A stretch of DNA of 64,000 nt from Galeruca laticollis (Eukaryota; Arthropoda; Insecta; Coleoptera; Chrysomelidae), in NCBI GenBank assembly GCA_963921935.1, contig OY998185.1, forward strand, positions 846,001 to 910,000, written 5' to 3'. A model generated the notes under the pieces. The model was given only the letters and a program-made list of their open reading frames with translations. It had not been told where the DNA came from and did not search any database. The number at the start of each line of letters is the position of its first letter. The first letter of the stretch is position 1. The translations under genes and the position numbers were made by a program. Positions 48,184 through 59,689 of the stretch are shown in pieces.

Positions 48184-48384
48184 CAGTCTATCCTAAATAG
48201 TATTTATTTTTATTTGACGTTACGAGGTACTGCCTGTCAGATCGATAATCAAAAAAGTTTCTTTATTTATTTTTAAAAGGATATAACCTATATATGAATA
48301 TATAAATAAATTTTGCAGAAAAAACCAATAAGACATTGGTTCCCAATGAAAATATACAATTTAAAAACTAATAAAAAAAGTTGT

Positions 48385-48525
48385 CATTGATACTTACGTT
48401 TCTCGAGTTGTTGTTGTTACCATAGGGACTTTAAAAAACGCGCGTGTTTGAAAGATCGATTTAAACACGCTGAGGCGTGTTTTAAATAGGTAATATGAGG
48501 CATCAATAAAAAAAAATATTTTCAC
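48385..48525 (-). repeat. Inverted repeat partner 2 (outer pair)
   Basis: Reverse complement of 39600-39740, with hairpin TTTAAACACGCTGAGGCGTG. Confidence 0.85.
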
Positions 48526-49026
48526 TCTTTTCTTTTACACCAGGGCATCAATAACAGGTCTGTTTCTTCAGCTTACAATTTTCACTGTTTTTACGCTGAA
48601 ACCGTTTTTCTTCTTGATGTCAATTTTTATTATTGTTACTTGGGATTTCGTGTTACAACCGAAATAGGTACCTCTTGATGTAAAGGTCATGAAGAAATAT
48701 ACTTAACAATCCATCAAATACTGCATGAACAATAATGAAAATTCAGAGGCGAGGAAGCTTCCTGAAAAAAAATCTCTGACAAATTTTGGATTCTTAATAA
48801 AAGAGGCCGTTTTTAACTTCACTTCGGGTTGTACTGAAAAAAGTTTATTATTCGTGCAATCTGGCTCAGATTTTTTTATTTATTGTAGAGCTGGACAAAC
48901 TGCATCTTTTAAGCAAAAATGACTTCGGTCATACAAAATCCAAAGTCTAATACGCCCGTTCGTACGAGAAAAATTTTATTTAATAAACCACATTGGCTGT
49001 TTTTGTAAAAAAAATGATTGAAAAAA
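48526..49026. other. Flank of the tandem segment
   Basis: The open frame 48725-48922 (+) has no family match I recognise. Otherwise noncoding. Confidence 0.35.
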
Positions 49027-49680
49027 ATCAAAATCTTCATCGGAAAAAAATGCAATGCTTTTGTTTTTGAAAACAGGAAATATGAGTACCGATGATTCGA
49101 ATAACAAAAGTCTCGACCAAAGCCAAAGTTTATCTGAAACTGCTGCGGAAAATCTTATAGAAATGACACATCTTGAAGATTCTGATTTAAATCAACCTTC
49201 AACGAGCGCATGTTATGATCCCCAGAAAATTTTTCAATTAAATCATTGGTATTGGTGCCACTGACAAAATTCGATTTTTTTTCCAATTAAATGTACTAAG
49301 TGCAATTTTTTATCCAAAGCATACAGTAAACTACAAAATAATGAAAAAAAATGGATACTCCCAAACGTGAAAGGCATTTCAAAACTCACTACAAAAAAAT
49401 TCTCGGTCTTCGATACTACAAAAATCAAAATCTTCATCGGAAAAAATGCAATGCTTTTGTTTTTGAAAACAGGAAATATGAGTATCGATGATTCGAATAA
49501 CAAAAGTCTCGACCAAAGCCAAAGTTTATCTGAAACTGCTGCGGAAAATCTTATAGAAATGACACATCTTGAAGATTCTGATTTAAATCAACCTTCAACG
49601 AGCGCATATTCCGATCCCCCAGAAAATTTTTCAATTAAATCATTGGTATTGGTGCCACTGACAAAATTCGATTTTTTTTC
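49027..49680 (+). repeat. Tandem segmental duplication (~397-bp period) with coding-like content
   Basis: Two copies (about 49027-49275 and 49424-49675) share AAATCTTCATCGGAAAAA... through TTCAACGAGCGCAT, reading SLDQSQSLSETAAENLIEM and LEDSDLNQPSTSA. They differ at a few bases. The serine-rich reading ending in QPSTSA looks like a linker of a transposon-derived or zinc-finger protein. Probably a duplicated exon of the decayed gene downstream. Confidence 0.7.
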
Positions 49681-50290
49681 CAATTGGCACCCTGAATAAT
49701 TATTATGCAATATATGTATAAACATTGCTTGCAGGAATGGACAAAATGGATTTCGATGCAACAGATAAATTATCCTCACGCTGTGTGACCGACCTATTAT
49801 TACAAAATGAAGATTGAATTGCTACTCGTGAACCATTGATACTCACAAGATACATTCTGGACTCATTCCTAGATAAATCAATAACAATGGAACATCGTGT
49901 ATATCTTATATGGTATGCAACCTTTATTTGTGTTGGTGGAGAGGTTGGATACGGAACCATGAAACATACACCCTCAGCAAAAACTGGATTACGCTGAATA
50001 CCTACTCCTGCGTAGAAATAAATGCCCATTCATTATTATCGTTAATTGAAAAATGCAGGGCACGCAACACTCCAGAACAAGTTTTGCCATGGCTTTGCAG
50101 CAGTCAACCCTGCGAGAAATTCTTCAGACAAACTCGCTCGATGACATCGACCTATTCGACTAAAGTAAACTTTGACATGTTAGATATTCTTCAAAGGAAG
50201 CATCGAATCCAAGCCATCAATGACATAGTCAGAGATTCATTAGGACAGTCAGGTACATAAGATGTTATGGTTAAGATAATTAATGACGAT

Positions 50291-50466
50291 TGTTACGGGG
50301 ATACATAGCAACGCACCGTTAGGAAAACGTCTCTGTCAGCCGTCAGTAAAATATATATAGTTGTCAATGATATTTCTTGTTCATATATATTATAAGTCTG
50401 TTCAAGAATAAAGTATAACATAAAATATAACTGAAATCCATAATTATTGTTAATCAATACACAACA
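50291..50466 (+). repeat. Gypsy B 5' LTR
   Basis: 176 bp; contains AATAAAGTATAACA, a poly(A)-signal-like stretch. Confidence 0.95.
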
Positions 50467-50480
50467 GATTGGCGACGAGG

Positions 50481-51566
50481 ATGGAGGATCAACTAGCAAA
50501 AGTGTTAGCAAGTATGATGGATGCAATGACAAATATGCAAGAACAGCAAAATAGATTACAACAAACAATGTTAAACCAAGAAAATACGTCTACGTCTAAA
50601 GTCAGTGGCATTTCACTTGTACCATACGACGAAATTAACGAGTCATTCGATAGTTACCTACAACGATTACAAAACTACATTACATTGAAAGGTGTGACAA
50701 ATGCCAATACAAACGTGCACATTTTCCTGAATTGCATTGGACCAAAGTATTACCAGATACTAAAAAACATTACCTCTCCAGATGTACCAGAATTAAAAAC
50801 ATATGAAAACCTTATACAAATCTTGAGAAACCACATCGCTCCAGAACCAGGTGAGGTAGCCCAACAGCACAAGTTTTGCCTCAGAATACAGCATGAACAT
50901 GAATCTATAGCTAATTATGTGGCGGGATTAAAAGAAATAGGTGGAAAATGCAATTTTGTTTGCAATGGATGCAAAAATAGTACATTTGAAACTCATCTGA
51001 GAGTACAATTTATTCGTGGCCTACGTAGCAGTGAAATTAAAGAAAGATTACTACAAGAACCTGCCACTACGAAAGTTGATGATATTATAAAAATTGCAAT
51101 GGCAATTGAAACATCAAAATCAGAAAGCAAAGAAATGGGAAATTATGAAAATTCTCCAATAAATAAAATTACAGTCAAGAAAAGTACATATAACAAGAAT
51201 GCCTTCAAGAGAAATACATACAAGAAAAATACAGAAAATTATAATACCAGAGAGGAAAAGAAAATAATGTGTTACAGATGCGGAAAACCAGATCATAAAG
51301 CATTTGAATGTAAGGTTAAAGATAAACTTTTTTGTCTAAAGTGTCACAAACAAGGGCATGTCGAGGCTGTATGCTTCAGAGAACAGAAACAATTAGAAAT
51401 TGAAAAGGAATACTCAGATGATAGAGAAAATGAAGAAATTTTCGAAATATATACAATACCTACAGTGAACACATCAAATGATAAATTCAACATTACATTA
51501 AAAATAAATGGTTCAGATCACACTTGGGAGCGCAGCAATAACTACATGCTCTGCAGATTATTATAA
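50481..51566 (+). CDS. gag: Gypsy B Gag with two CCHC knuckles
   Basis: The likely start is the ATG at 50481 just after the primer site (MEDQLAKVLAS). It shows a capsid-like retrotransposon Gag domain (PYDEINESFDSYLQRLQNYI, QFIRGLRSSEIKERLL), a basic linker, then CYRCGKPDHKAFEC and CLKCHKQGHVEAVC near 51270-51375. The frame runs to 51566 but loses the protease: after NITLKINGSDHT the expected DTG active-site block is not in this frame. Gag forms the particle that packages element RNA. The frame of Pol (51657 on) equals this frame, so about 90 bases between are the damaged part. Confidence 0.9.
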   Translation: MEDQLAKVLASMMDAMTNMQEQQNRLQQTMLNQENTSTSKVSGISLVPYDEINESFDSYLQRLQNYITLKGVTNANTNVHIFLNCIGPKYYQILKNITSPDVPELKTYENLIQILRNHIAPEPGEVAQQHKFCLRIQHEHESIANYVAGLKEIGGKCNFVCNGCKNSTFETHLRVQFIRGLRSSEIKERLLQEPATTKVDDIIKIAMAIETSKSESKEMGNYENSPINKITVKKSTYNKNAFKRNTYKKNTENYNTREEKKIMCYRCGKPDHKAFECKVKDKLFCLKCHKQGHVEAVCFREQKQLEIEKEYSDDRENEEIFEIYTIPTVNTSNDKFNITLKINGSDHTWERSNNYMLCRLL

Positions 51567-51656
51567 CAAACATTTCAAAAACCTGGAACTGAAAAGCACT
51601 AGAATTAAACTCAGAACATATACGGGGAAATAATACAACCTCTGGGTACCTGTAAT
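51567..51656 (+). pseudogene. Gypsy B protease region, out of frame
   Basis: A conserved-looking stretch (AAITTCSADYYNKHF) is readable here in a different frame from Gag and Pol, from about 51530 to 51635. One indel near 51525 and a second near 51635 bound it. The retropepsin DTG motif is not readable in any frame. Confidence 0.7.
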
Positions 51657-54608
51657 ATGATGATAGAATACAAAAACAAAGTAATTTGGGGCAGAGTAAT
51701 CGTGATTGATAGGAAAGTAGACCCCGTAGTCGGAAGGGAATGGATAAGGAAACTTAAGATAAATTTTGAAGTAAATGCAATAAGTTCAGAAGAAAACAAA
51801 GACATCACAGAACAAGAATTTAAAGAAAAATTACACCAATTACTAAAAGAATATGAAGATTTATTTTCAGAACAAATTGGAGAAATTAATAATTACCAGG
51901 CATCATTCAAATTAAAGGAAAACACTACACCAATATTCTTGAGACCAAGATCAGTACCCTTTGCGCTCAAGGAACAAGTAGAAAAAGAGATAGATAGATT
52001 GGAAGAAGTTGGGATTTTTGAAAAAGTTACTTACTCACAATGGGGTACACCTTTGGTTCCTGTAGTGAAACCTTCAGGGAAAATACGCTTATGTGCCGAC
52101 TACAGTGCAACATTAAATAAAAATCTAGAAAATGATAACTATCCTATTCCAAGAATAGAAGAGATATTTAGCAAATTGAGTGAAGGAAAATATTTTTGCA
52201 CATTGGACATTAATCAAGCATACCTACACATGAAAACTGATGAAGCCTCAGCAAAAATGCAAGCAGTTAGCACTTGTAAAGGAACTTATAAAGTAAATCG
52301 CTTAATGTTTGGTGTAAAAATAGCTCCAAATATATGGCAAAGATATATGGATCAAACATTACAAGGGCTATCAGGTACAGCATGTTTCTTTGATGACATT
52401 GCTTTACAAGGACGTACATATACAGAATTACTGCAACGACTGGAAATAGTATTCAGAAAATTAAAAGAGTGTGGACTACATCTACATACGAAGAAATGTC
52501 AATTTTTTCAAAAGTCAATTACATACCTTGGTCACAGAATTAATGAGGAGGGACTACACCCAACTGACGAGAAAGTAGATGATATAAAAAATAGTTGCCG
52601 GCCAACAGATGTCTCGTCACTTAGAACATTTCTCGGAATGATCAACTATTATCAGCAATTCATACCGAACCTAGCTTCAAAACTTAATCCGCTGTATAAA
52701 CTATTACAAAAGAATACCAAATTTGATTGGACCAAAGAATGTGAAAATGTTTTCCAAAGCTTAAAAACAGAGATATGTAGTGAAAAAGTACTTACCCCAT
52801 TCTATCCCAACTTACTTGTGACGCTAGCTACAGATGCATCACCAACGGGATTCGGCGCAGTATTGTCACATATTATGCCTGATAAAACCGAAAGACCCAT
52901 TGCTTTTGCGTCAAGATCTTTGACCAAAGCCGAGAAAAATTATAGCCAACTTGACAAAGAAGCAGCAGCACTGATTTGGGGACTCAAAAAGTTTTTTCAG
53001 TACTGTTATGGTCGAAAAATTATAATTATCATTGATAACCAACCTCTTGCAAGAATCCTACATCCCACAAAAGTGATGCCGTCAACTACAGCAATTAGAC
53101 TGATACATTACGCGAATTTCTTGGCTGGATTTGACTACGAAATTAAACTCAGGAAAACAACAGAGCATGCAAATGCTTACTATTTCTCAAGACTAGAACA
53201 TAATACAGAAAATAAGGAAAGAGAGACAGATGACGATATATTTTACCTAAATCAAATTGCAATGATGCCAATTACTAGAGAGGAAATCAAAGAAGCAACA
53301 GCTAAGGATCCGGAACTGCACCAGTTATATAAAAATATTAAATCAGGAAAAGGAAACATGAACAATATACATGAATTCTCGTTACAAGATAATTGCATTT
53401 TCTACGGAATTAGAATCGTAATACCAAAACAATTACAAGCCACTATATTGCAAGAGTTACATACAGCTCATACGGGAATTGTTAAAATGAAAGTACTGGC
53501 ACGAAGCTATGTATGGTGGAAAAATATTGATTCCGACATTGAAAAGATGGTAAAGAAATGTAAAGCATGTTGCATGCTTCAAAGAAATCCTATCAAAGTA
53601 CCCGTGCACAGTTGGGAGTATCCAAAAGAACCATGGACTAGAATACATATCGACTATGCGGGGCCTTTCATGAATAATTATTTCTTGATAGTTGTAGATG
53701 CCTATACAAAGTGGCTGGAAGTGATACCTACATAATCTATTACATCGTCAACAACTATTAATATTCTAAAGAAGATGTTCACTACATTTGGATTACCCTT
53801 AATAATAGTATCGGACAACGGCAAACAATTTCGATCAGAAGAAATGCAGAGATTTTTAAAACAAAATGGAATTCAATCAAAATTCACAGCACCTTTCCAT
53901 CCATCGACCAATGGACAAGCAGAAAGATATGTACAAACTTTTAAAAATAAATTAAAGGCCATGATACATGAGGAAGGTACCCTCCAGGACAAACTATCAA
54001 AAATATTAATGATGCACAGGAAAACGCCAAATAATTCCACTGGATTGAGTCCTAGTGGAATGATGTTCAAAAGATTATATAGAACAAGGATTGATTTGGT
54101 TCAAAGGGAATTCATAACAGTAATGAACAACAAAAGAGAAGAAATAAAAATAAATAAAAAATTCAGTGTGGGAGAAACAGTACAGATACGATCGTATGAT
54201 GACAATAAATGGAAATTTGGAGTCATCGTGGAAAAAATAGGAAAATTACACTATGAGATAAATGCAGATGGAAAAATTCATAAAAGACACGTGGATCAAA
54301 TATTAAAATCACATGTTAAGGACCACACTATCCACAAGGATGAGTCTGTTAGGCAGCATCATCTGCCTGATTCGCAAGAAAAATCACAGGCGGACACGGG
54401 TGTTGACTCTGAAAAGGAACCAGTTAAGGAGAAACATATTGAGAAAGAGGACCAGACACTAGAGAGAGCGGAGCAGCAACCGGCTAATGGAGAGGTAGTA
54501 TATTGGGCCGCCGAGACTGTTCCTCAGATCAACGAACCGAAACAGGAAGATGTGGTAATTCGCCGCAGTACTAGAAACAGAAGGCCGCCCAAACGTTTAG
54601 ATCTATAA
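51657..54608 (+). pseudogene. pol: Gypsy B Pol (RT, RNase H, integrase) with one in-frame stop
   Basis: Open from 51657 to a TAA at 53733-53735, then open again in the same frame to 54608. RT: LCADYSATLNKNLENDNYPI, FCTLDINQAYLHM, catalytic ACFFDDIALQG. RNase H: LATDASPTGFGAVLS. Integrase: zinc region HTAHTGIVKMK with CKACC, DDE core HIDYAGPF, IVSDNGKQF and NGQAERYVQTFK, and a C-terminal domain ending RRSTRNRRPPKRLDL. The stop falls between the first and second integrase catalytic Asp blocks, so integrase is cut. With the damaged protease, this copy cannot act alone, although LTR similarity says it inserted recently. Confidence 0.92.
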
Positions 54609-54632
54609 GTTTATTAATACAACGAGGGGAAG

Positions 54633-54808
54633 TGTTACGGGGATACATAGCAACGCACCGTTAGGAAAACGTCTCTGTCATCCGTCAGTAAAATATATAT
54701 AGTTGTCAATGATATTTCTTGTTCATATATATTATAAGTCTGTTCAAGAATAAAGTATAACATAAAATATAACTGAAATCCATAATTATTGTTAATCAAT
54801 ACACAACA
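54633..54808 (+). repeat. Gypsy B 3' LTR
   Basis: 176 bp, one difference from the 5' LTR. Confidence 0.95.
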
Positions 54809-55558
54809 ACGATATTAGAAATATAGAAATTAAGCAAATGAATTAGTGGAAATTCATAATTGATAGTAACCAAAGAATTTACATTGACTGACGAAACCCC
54901 GCCGATTACCCGTCATATTAATAACAATATTTTACCTAGGTATCTAAAGATTTTAAATGAAATTTCTCAGTTCATTAATGTATGTCTTTTAATCAGGCGG
55001 TTCAGATATTTTTGAAAATTTACTGATAGATTAATGCTTTATTTCCAGGAATATGATAAGCAATTGAACATCTATTATTATTTTTCAGATTCCATGTTTT
55101 TGTTTCCGAAGGAGAATAATAGAAGGCTTGGTGTTAATGTTCCTGTTAATGACACTATTCCACCTGTGAAACAGTTGCGAGAAGCAATTGAAAATGCAAA
55201 AACTGATGCAATATCCAAGGCGAAGGAATTGAATATGTCTCTACCCCTGGAAATTGAAAAAACAATAATGGAAGAAATCTCCATGCTACCAGTAAGCGCT
55301 TTGATAGACAGTGAAGATCGAGGTGAAGATCGAGGTGGAGATCAAGGAAGTTTACTAGTTGAGGAATTGAATCGGAGCATTAATGACGAAGATTTTGATG
55401 AGGTCGAAGAAGAGTTGAACCTTTTCAATAATTATGAATCCTTGAACATGAAAGATTTCACAAATAAAAATTCACTGACAGATCCATCATTCTTAAACGT
55501 TACCGTGAATAATAAACAGATGCTGATCAAAAAGTCAACGTTATATGTTGTTTTTTGA

Positions 55559-56354
55559 AAAAAAAGTTCAAACTCTCCGCGGACCGACAAATTCGTTGCC
55601 GCGGCATGGCAGTGAAAGCAAAACGCACTAACCCACAGACCTTGTAAAAAGAGAAAAGTTGGAAGAAAAAGAGAAGCTTCTTACTCGTCATGTGAAGATG
55701 ATATTGAAGTCGAACTAGCATAGAGCACAGATAGCGATATTGCAGAGGAGCCTGAGCAACAGACTCACAAAATTAATGAGTTAACACTGAGTTGCGAGAA
55801 AGTATACGTGGTACATCGGATGTATCAATGAGAATTTGGACGACGGCGAATATAAAAGCAAGTTTCTCAAAGCCGAGTTGGACGAATTTATTTGACCAAA
55901 AGTACAGGACGTACAAAAAGTCGAAAAAAAATTCATATTTTACGGACCAATTGAAATGATTGGCATGGGACCATTTCGAATGAAGCGCTCTGATAGAATT
56001 GAAATGGCATACAAATATTCTTCTATTGATGTGGTTTTATTTATGGTGAATCAACATTCACAAGAAATCGGTAAAGTATTTCTTTTGCAATATAGGAACC
56101 ATGTGGTCCACTAAGTATGTAACATATGGACACTTTTTTGTTACAAGTCTATCCAAATGGGAATACTGTCAAAAATTGGTACATGTCTGATAACCATATC
56201 AGCGGTACTTAGAATGACTGGAGGTCAAACAGCCTACAGGGCCAAAAATACGAAAATCGTTCACTCGGTTCAAGAGTAAAGTACCTTAATTTAAAAAATA
56301 TGAAAAATGGCATCGAGTAAATTGGGTTTGAAAGTTTGAATGGTATGGTATGAA
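55559..56354 (+). pseudogene. Further decayed coding remnants
   Basis: Short readable pieces in shifting frames (KKRKVGRKREASYSSCEDD near 55640-55700, YKYSSIDVVLFMV near 56010) suggest the C-terminal tail of a transposase, perhaps pogo/jerky-like, but no catalytic motif remains. Origin unresolved. Confidence 0.3.
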
Positions 56355-56465
56355 GACAATAGTACTGTTTTTGAATGATCACTTTTATTAGTATATCGTC
56401 AATAATTAAAAAAGCTTATCTACACGTATGTTCTGATGGACCTGACAGCTAATAGGGATGTATGC
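56355..56465. repeat. Shared repeat, copy 2 (possible solo LTR piece)
   Basis: Same order of words as 44590-44720. Confidence 0.7.
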
Positions 56466-56490
56466 ATCATAGAGAAAGTAATAAGAGAGT

Positions 56491-56781
56491 CATAGACAAA
56501 TCTTAATATGTTAATTTCTCTATGAAGAGAGTGTTCGTTCCATATACATATAAATAAAATATACTGCGCCTAGCGGTCAGGGAAGCGTGGCGATCATCAG
56601 AGTGCCGACATATATTTGTCTGCACCGTATGTGGCCAAGACCAATACGCGCATGCGAGTCACGAGACGTTGCATTATTTAATATCATTGGCTGTATCATG
56701 CCCGCTTTGACGTTTCTAGACCTTCAGGGGAGTGGTAAAGGTTGTTAGCATAGACAAATAATATATTTTATTTTCTCTATG
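56491..56781. repeat. Pair of short hairpins CATAGACAAA...TTTCTCTATG
   Basis: CATAGACAAA with TTTCTCTATG occurs at 56491-56524 and again at 56749-56780. Each folds on itself. Possible ends of a ~290-bp nonautonomous element; the interior has no coding sequence. Confidence 0.5.
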
Positions 56782-57121
56782 GTTGTTTGTTTGGACACAT
56801 CATAGTAAAATTACGCTGTTGTTTGGATGTTTAGTGATTTTGTTATGTGTTTTATCATTGTGTTGTGATTTTTACGTGTTTCTTTTATTTAGATTTTTAT
56901 TAAAAACTATGTCTCCACAACGGTACTTTTTATGTAATGAGATTGGACCTAATTTAAATTTTCATAGGTCTACAGGTATATTAAAATAAATTCCGTTTGA
57001 AAACAAATCATCCCATGAGATACTCCATCGTCATTTAATTTGTCAATATGTATGGCTATATTAGTGTGTAGATATCAAAGAAATGATTTATAAAAATAAT
57101 AACTCTAATTGGTTATGTGCT
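56782..57121. other. AT-rich stretch
   Basis: The open frame 56783-56989 (+) is hydrophobic but without family match. Nothing else recognised. Confidence 0.35.
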
Positions 57122-57431
57122 CATTATATATTTCATGTTTATCTACTTTCTATTCCTTTTGTAGTAACCTAGACAACTATTATAGACGTTATTTGAGATT
57201 TATGTTAGAAGTGAAAAGAATGTAATTACATAATTGCAGTTTATTTGGTCAAATCAAAAATCAGACACGAAGTTTTTGTTGACTCAAATATTACAGGCGG
57301 CAAATACAGCACTTGCGCATAACTCACATGGCCACACAGAGTTTAGTCGGACCTCTCACTCTTAATAGAACGCATTTCGCTTATTGGAGATATAGGCAGT
57401 TAGCAGTATATTTTATTTATTACGTATATGG
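57122..57431 (+). repeat. Dispersed repeat, copy 2
   Basis: Partner of 34062-34383, same strand. Confidence 0.85.
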
Positions 57432-57553
57432 TTCGTTCCCATACAAACAGCTGGCATCGCGTCAATCTGAGCGCACCCCTAGCGGGGTACAGAACTAATT
57501 CTTACAGGCGGGATATTTAAATTTGGTAGTTTGAATTATGGGTAGGTAAATTT

Positions 57554-57652
57554 TACAGTTTGTCTTAAAATTGTTTATTATATAATTATTTCATTCCAAA
57601 AAATTATATTTCATTTTTTGTAATGAAATAATTATAATAAACAAGTTTGAGA
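57554..57652. repeat. Short inverted repeat (MITE-like hairpin)
   Basis: GTTTATTATATAATTATTTC pairs with GAAATAATTATAATAAAC, inside GTTTGTCT/GAGACAAA ends. Confidence 0.75.
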
Positions 57653-58533
57653 CAAATAATTTAGATAAATAAGAAAACAGCAAACATTTAAATTTTTTAT
57701 TAACCTGCACATAATATAAAACAATTATTAATTACAATTACATATTTCTACTAAAATTACAGTACATTATGTTTAAGAAAATTAATCCAATATCACATCA
57801 AATTGCACATTGTTATTTTAAAATTATTGACAACAAAACCAACAAACATTTTAATAAAAAGAAGTTAAAAACTAGATTCTCCATATCCATGAAGACAGGA
57901 ACAGGTCTGAAAGAAAAAGTAAATTAAAAGTAGTACGTTTTAAGTTACAAAAAAATATTTTTGTTTGTTAGTCCTCTTACCATCATTATATTTTTTAATT
58001 AATAAGGGAACACAAACTTTTATGAGTTGAACAAATACGTATGATTTATGTTCTATACAGATGAATAAATCAAACATTATATGACCTTTTGCAAAGTGTT
58101 AATTTTTTCAGTAATATTTTCTACATGAACTAAAAGTGGTAAATATGATAAAGTCATGCAGTATTGAAAGTAATGTAACGACTTCCCTGTACATAAATCA
58201 GACGTATTTTATCATCATCTTCTTTGAAGGAAGTGAAACTATGGTAAACAACTCAAATATCTGTCTGCAAATTAGCCTTACATTCTTCGCAATTAAAAGT
58301 TGTATGAAACCAGAAACATAGCTTATTGTTTGAGTGTCAACATTTGAATAATGTTATGTATCTAAGAACGGGAATTAAATTTTTTCCAACTCATTAATAG
58401 TTTTAGAAGTGATTGGTTTTGGTTAATTATGAAAATTTTAAAGACTTTAAGTTATTTAATAAATTACATCATCTGCTTCACAATTTGTGTTGTAGTTCTC
58501 GACTATCAATGTCACAAAAAATAAGGTTTCTTT
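57653..58533. other. AT-rich intergenic stretch
   Basis: No gene or bounded repeat recognised. Confidence 0.4.
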
Positions 58534-58569
58534 TTACAGAAAATACTGTACTTTAAAAAGCTTGGATAT

Positions 58570-58760
58570 TATTACCATGTGGTGGTGTATGATGTAAGGA
58601 TTGAAAAGGTAAAGCAAATTTAAGTCGTTTGCGACACGTACTTGTAAAAGTGGATCATCATCAAAATGATCTTCACACAACCTTTGATCATTTAGATGTA
58701 TAAGTTCTAAAATTTTGATTAATGACAGATGAATATTTGAAAAATGTTTAAATTGCGAAG
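58570..58760 (-). pseudogene. THAP-finger fragment (second half)
   Basis: The minus strand reads LIHLNDQRLCEDHFDDD (C-x2-H-F of a THAP finger) and, one frame over, CRKRLKFALPF, resembling the end of a THAP domain. The first Cys pair is not found. Likely a remnant of a THAP transposase or gene. Confidence 0.4.
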
Positions 58761-58859
58761 TAGCCAAAAATATTTACTATTAACAATTTTTTGCAATACA
58801 ACTATGACGAATTATATCTGGTAATGACATTTTAAAGGTTCACATACTTTTATTTACTG

Positions 58860-59127
58860 GAAAAGATATTCCACCGAGTATCTTAATACTTTACAACAGC
58901 GTACAAAGTGGATTAAGACTGCAGTAGGAATAAAACTTAATGATTTGGTCTTAATCCAATGCGATACCACATCGCCGTTGAAGTGGCCCCTCGGTCGAGT
59001 TATAGAGCTTCATCCGGGACGCGATAATCACGTGCGAGTTGTGACAGTAAAAACTGCAACCGGACAGCTTCGCCGCCCGATCGTTAAACTGTGCCCCTTG
59101 CTCAATCAGGACAAGGGGCAGTTATAA
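58860..59127 (+). pseudogene. BEL/Pao Pol C-terminal domain (DUF5641-like), copy 1
   Basis: The end of a BEL/Pao polyprotein: LQQRTKWIKTAVGIKLNDLV, then PLKWPLGRVIELHPG, VRVVTVKTATGQLRRPIVKL. This domain sits downstream of the integrase in insect Pao elements. Only the last ~85 codons remain; the stop is at 59125-59127. It is followed by a matching LTR (59280-59634). A near-identical inverted copy is at 60913-61163. Confidence 0.85.
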
Positions 59128-59279
59128 AAGCAATATATATGTTTATTTTTCGATAGTTTTACGATATTTTTCTCATTTTTAGAATTTTTAATTTTGTTAT
59201 TTATTTCCTAGTGGTAAACAAAATTGTTTATCTTTCTAGATTTTCAGTGTATATATTTTTAGGTTAGTTAAAACACATG

Positions 59280-59634
59280 TGTTTTGGCGGCCGGTTTATG
59301 TTCACGCACTAATGATTTGAATATTTTCAAGCGATTGGGTGCGCATATCGCGTGGCGCTTGCGCTAAAAGGACAAGACAGACAACGTTTGACCGGCGACC
59401 GTTAACCACGGCAATTTAAAAGTAGTAAATTTGGTGATAAAATTACAAACTGAACATTAAAGTGATTGAAAAGATACTGAGACGTTCAAGTGAATAATAA
59501 AAATGGTGATAGCCTACATCAAGGGATCCTAAGGTGCAGAAAGCCAGCAATCCGGTGAGTACCCACATTGCTAAGAAATTACAGTTGTCTTCGAATAAAT
59601 CTACAGTCCGCGAATTTCTTCCGAAGCAAATTTC
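59280..59634 (+). repeat. BEL/Pao LTR A
   Basis: TGTTTTGGCGGCCGG ... GCAAATTTCA. Matches LTR C (minus) apart from a deletion of about 45 bp near 59323. Confidence 0.8.
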
Positions 59635-59689
59635 ATTGGTGCTTAGACATAAATATATGTGGTCCTTCGAGCCGGATTGCTGGCACCAA
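59635..59689 (-). other. BEL/Pao primer-site region between inverted LTRs
   Basis: Read on the minus strand it starts TTGGTGCCAGCAATCCGGCT, a typical Pao-type leader just after LTR B. On the plus strand TTGGTGC also follows LTR A. The ~55-bp spacer therefore joins two inverted LTRs. Confidence 0.65.

Larger units (their letters stand above)
50291..54808 (+). mobile_element. Gypsy LTR retrotransposon (element B), nearly complete
   Basis: LTRs 50291-50466 and 54633-54808 (176 bp, TGTTACGG...ACAACA) differ at one base (CAGCCG against CATCCG). The target-site duplication ACGAT is at 50286-50290 and 54809-54813. A primer-site-like GATTGGCGACGAGG follows the 5' LTR, and a purine tract AACGAGGGGAAG precedes the 3' LTR. 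The coding parts are damaged. The GGCGACGAGG start is typical of Mag-type Gypsy elements. Confidence 0.95.
49735..55558 (+). pseudogene. Decayed member of a repetitive insect gene family, intron holds a Gypsy
   Basis: After an acceptor (GCTTGCAG) the sequence reads MDKMDFDATDKLSSRCVTDL, meets a TGA near 49826, continues through MEHRVYLIWYATF, shifts frame near 49925, then reads SLLSLIEKCRARNTPEQVLP and LCSSQPCEKFFRQTRSMTS to about 50252. A donor TCAG|GTACAT there and an acceptor TTTTTCAG before ATTCC (about 55088) match in phase 1 and lead into FLFPKENNRRLGVNVPV and VKQLREAIENAKTDAISKA, ending at 55558. I know the SSQPCE-FFRxTRSMTST motif from repetitive uncharacterised insect proteins; its function is unknown. 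The 4.5-kb Gypsy B sits inside the intron. The stop and frameshift mean this copy is probably not functional. Confidence 0.6.
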
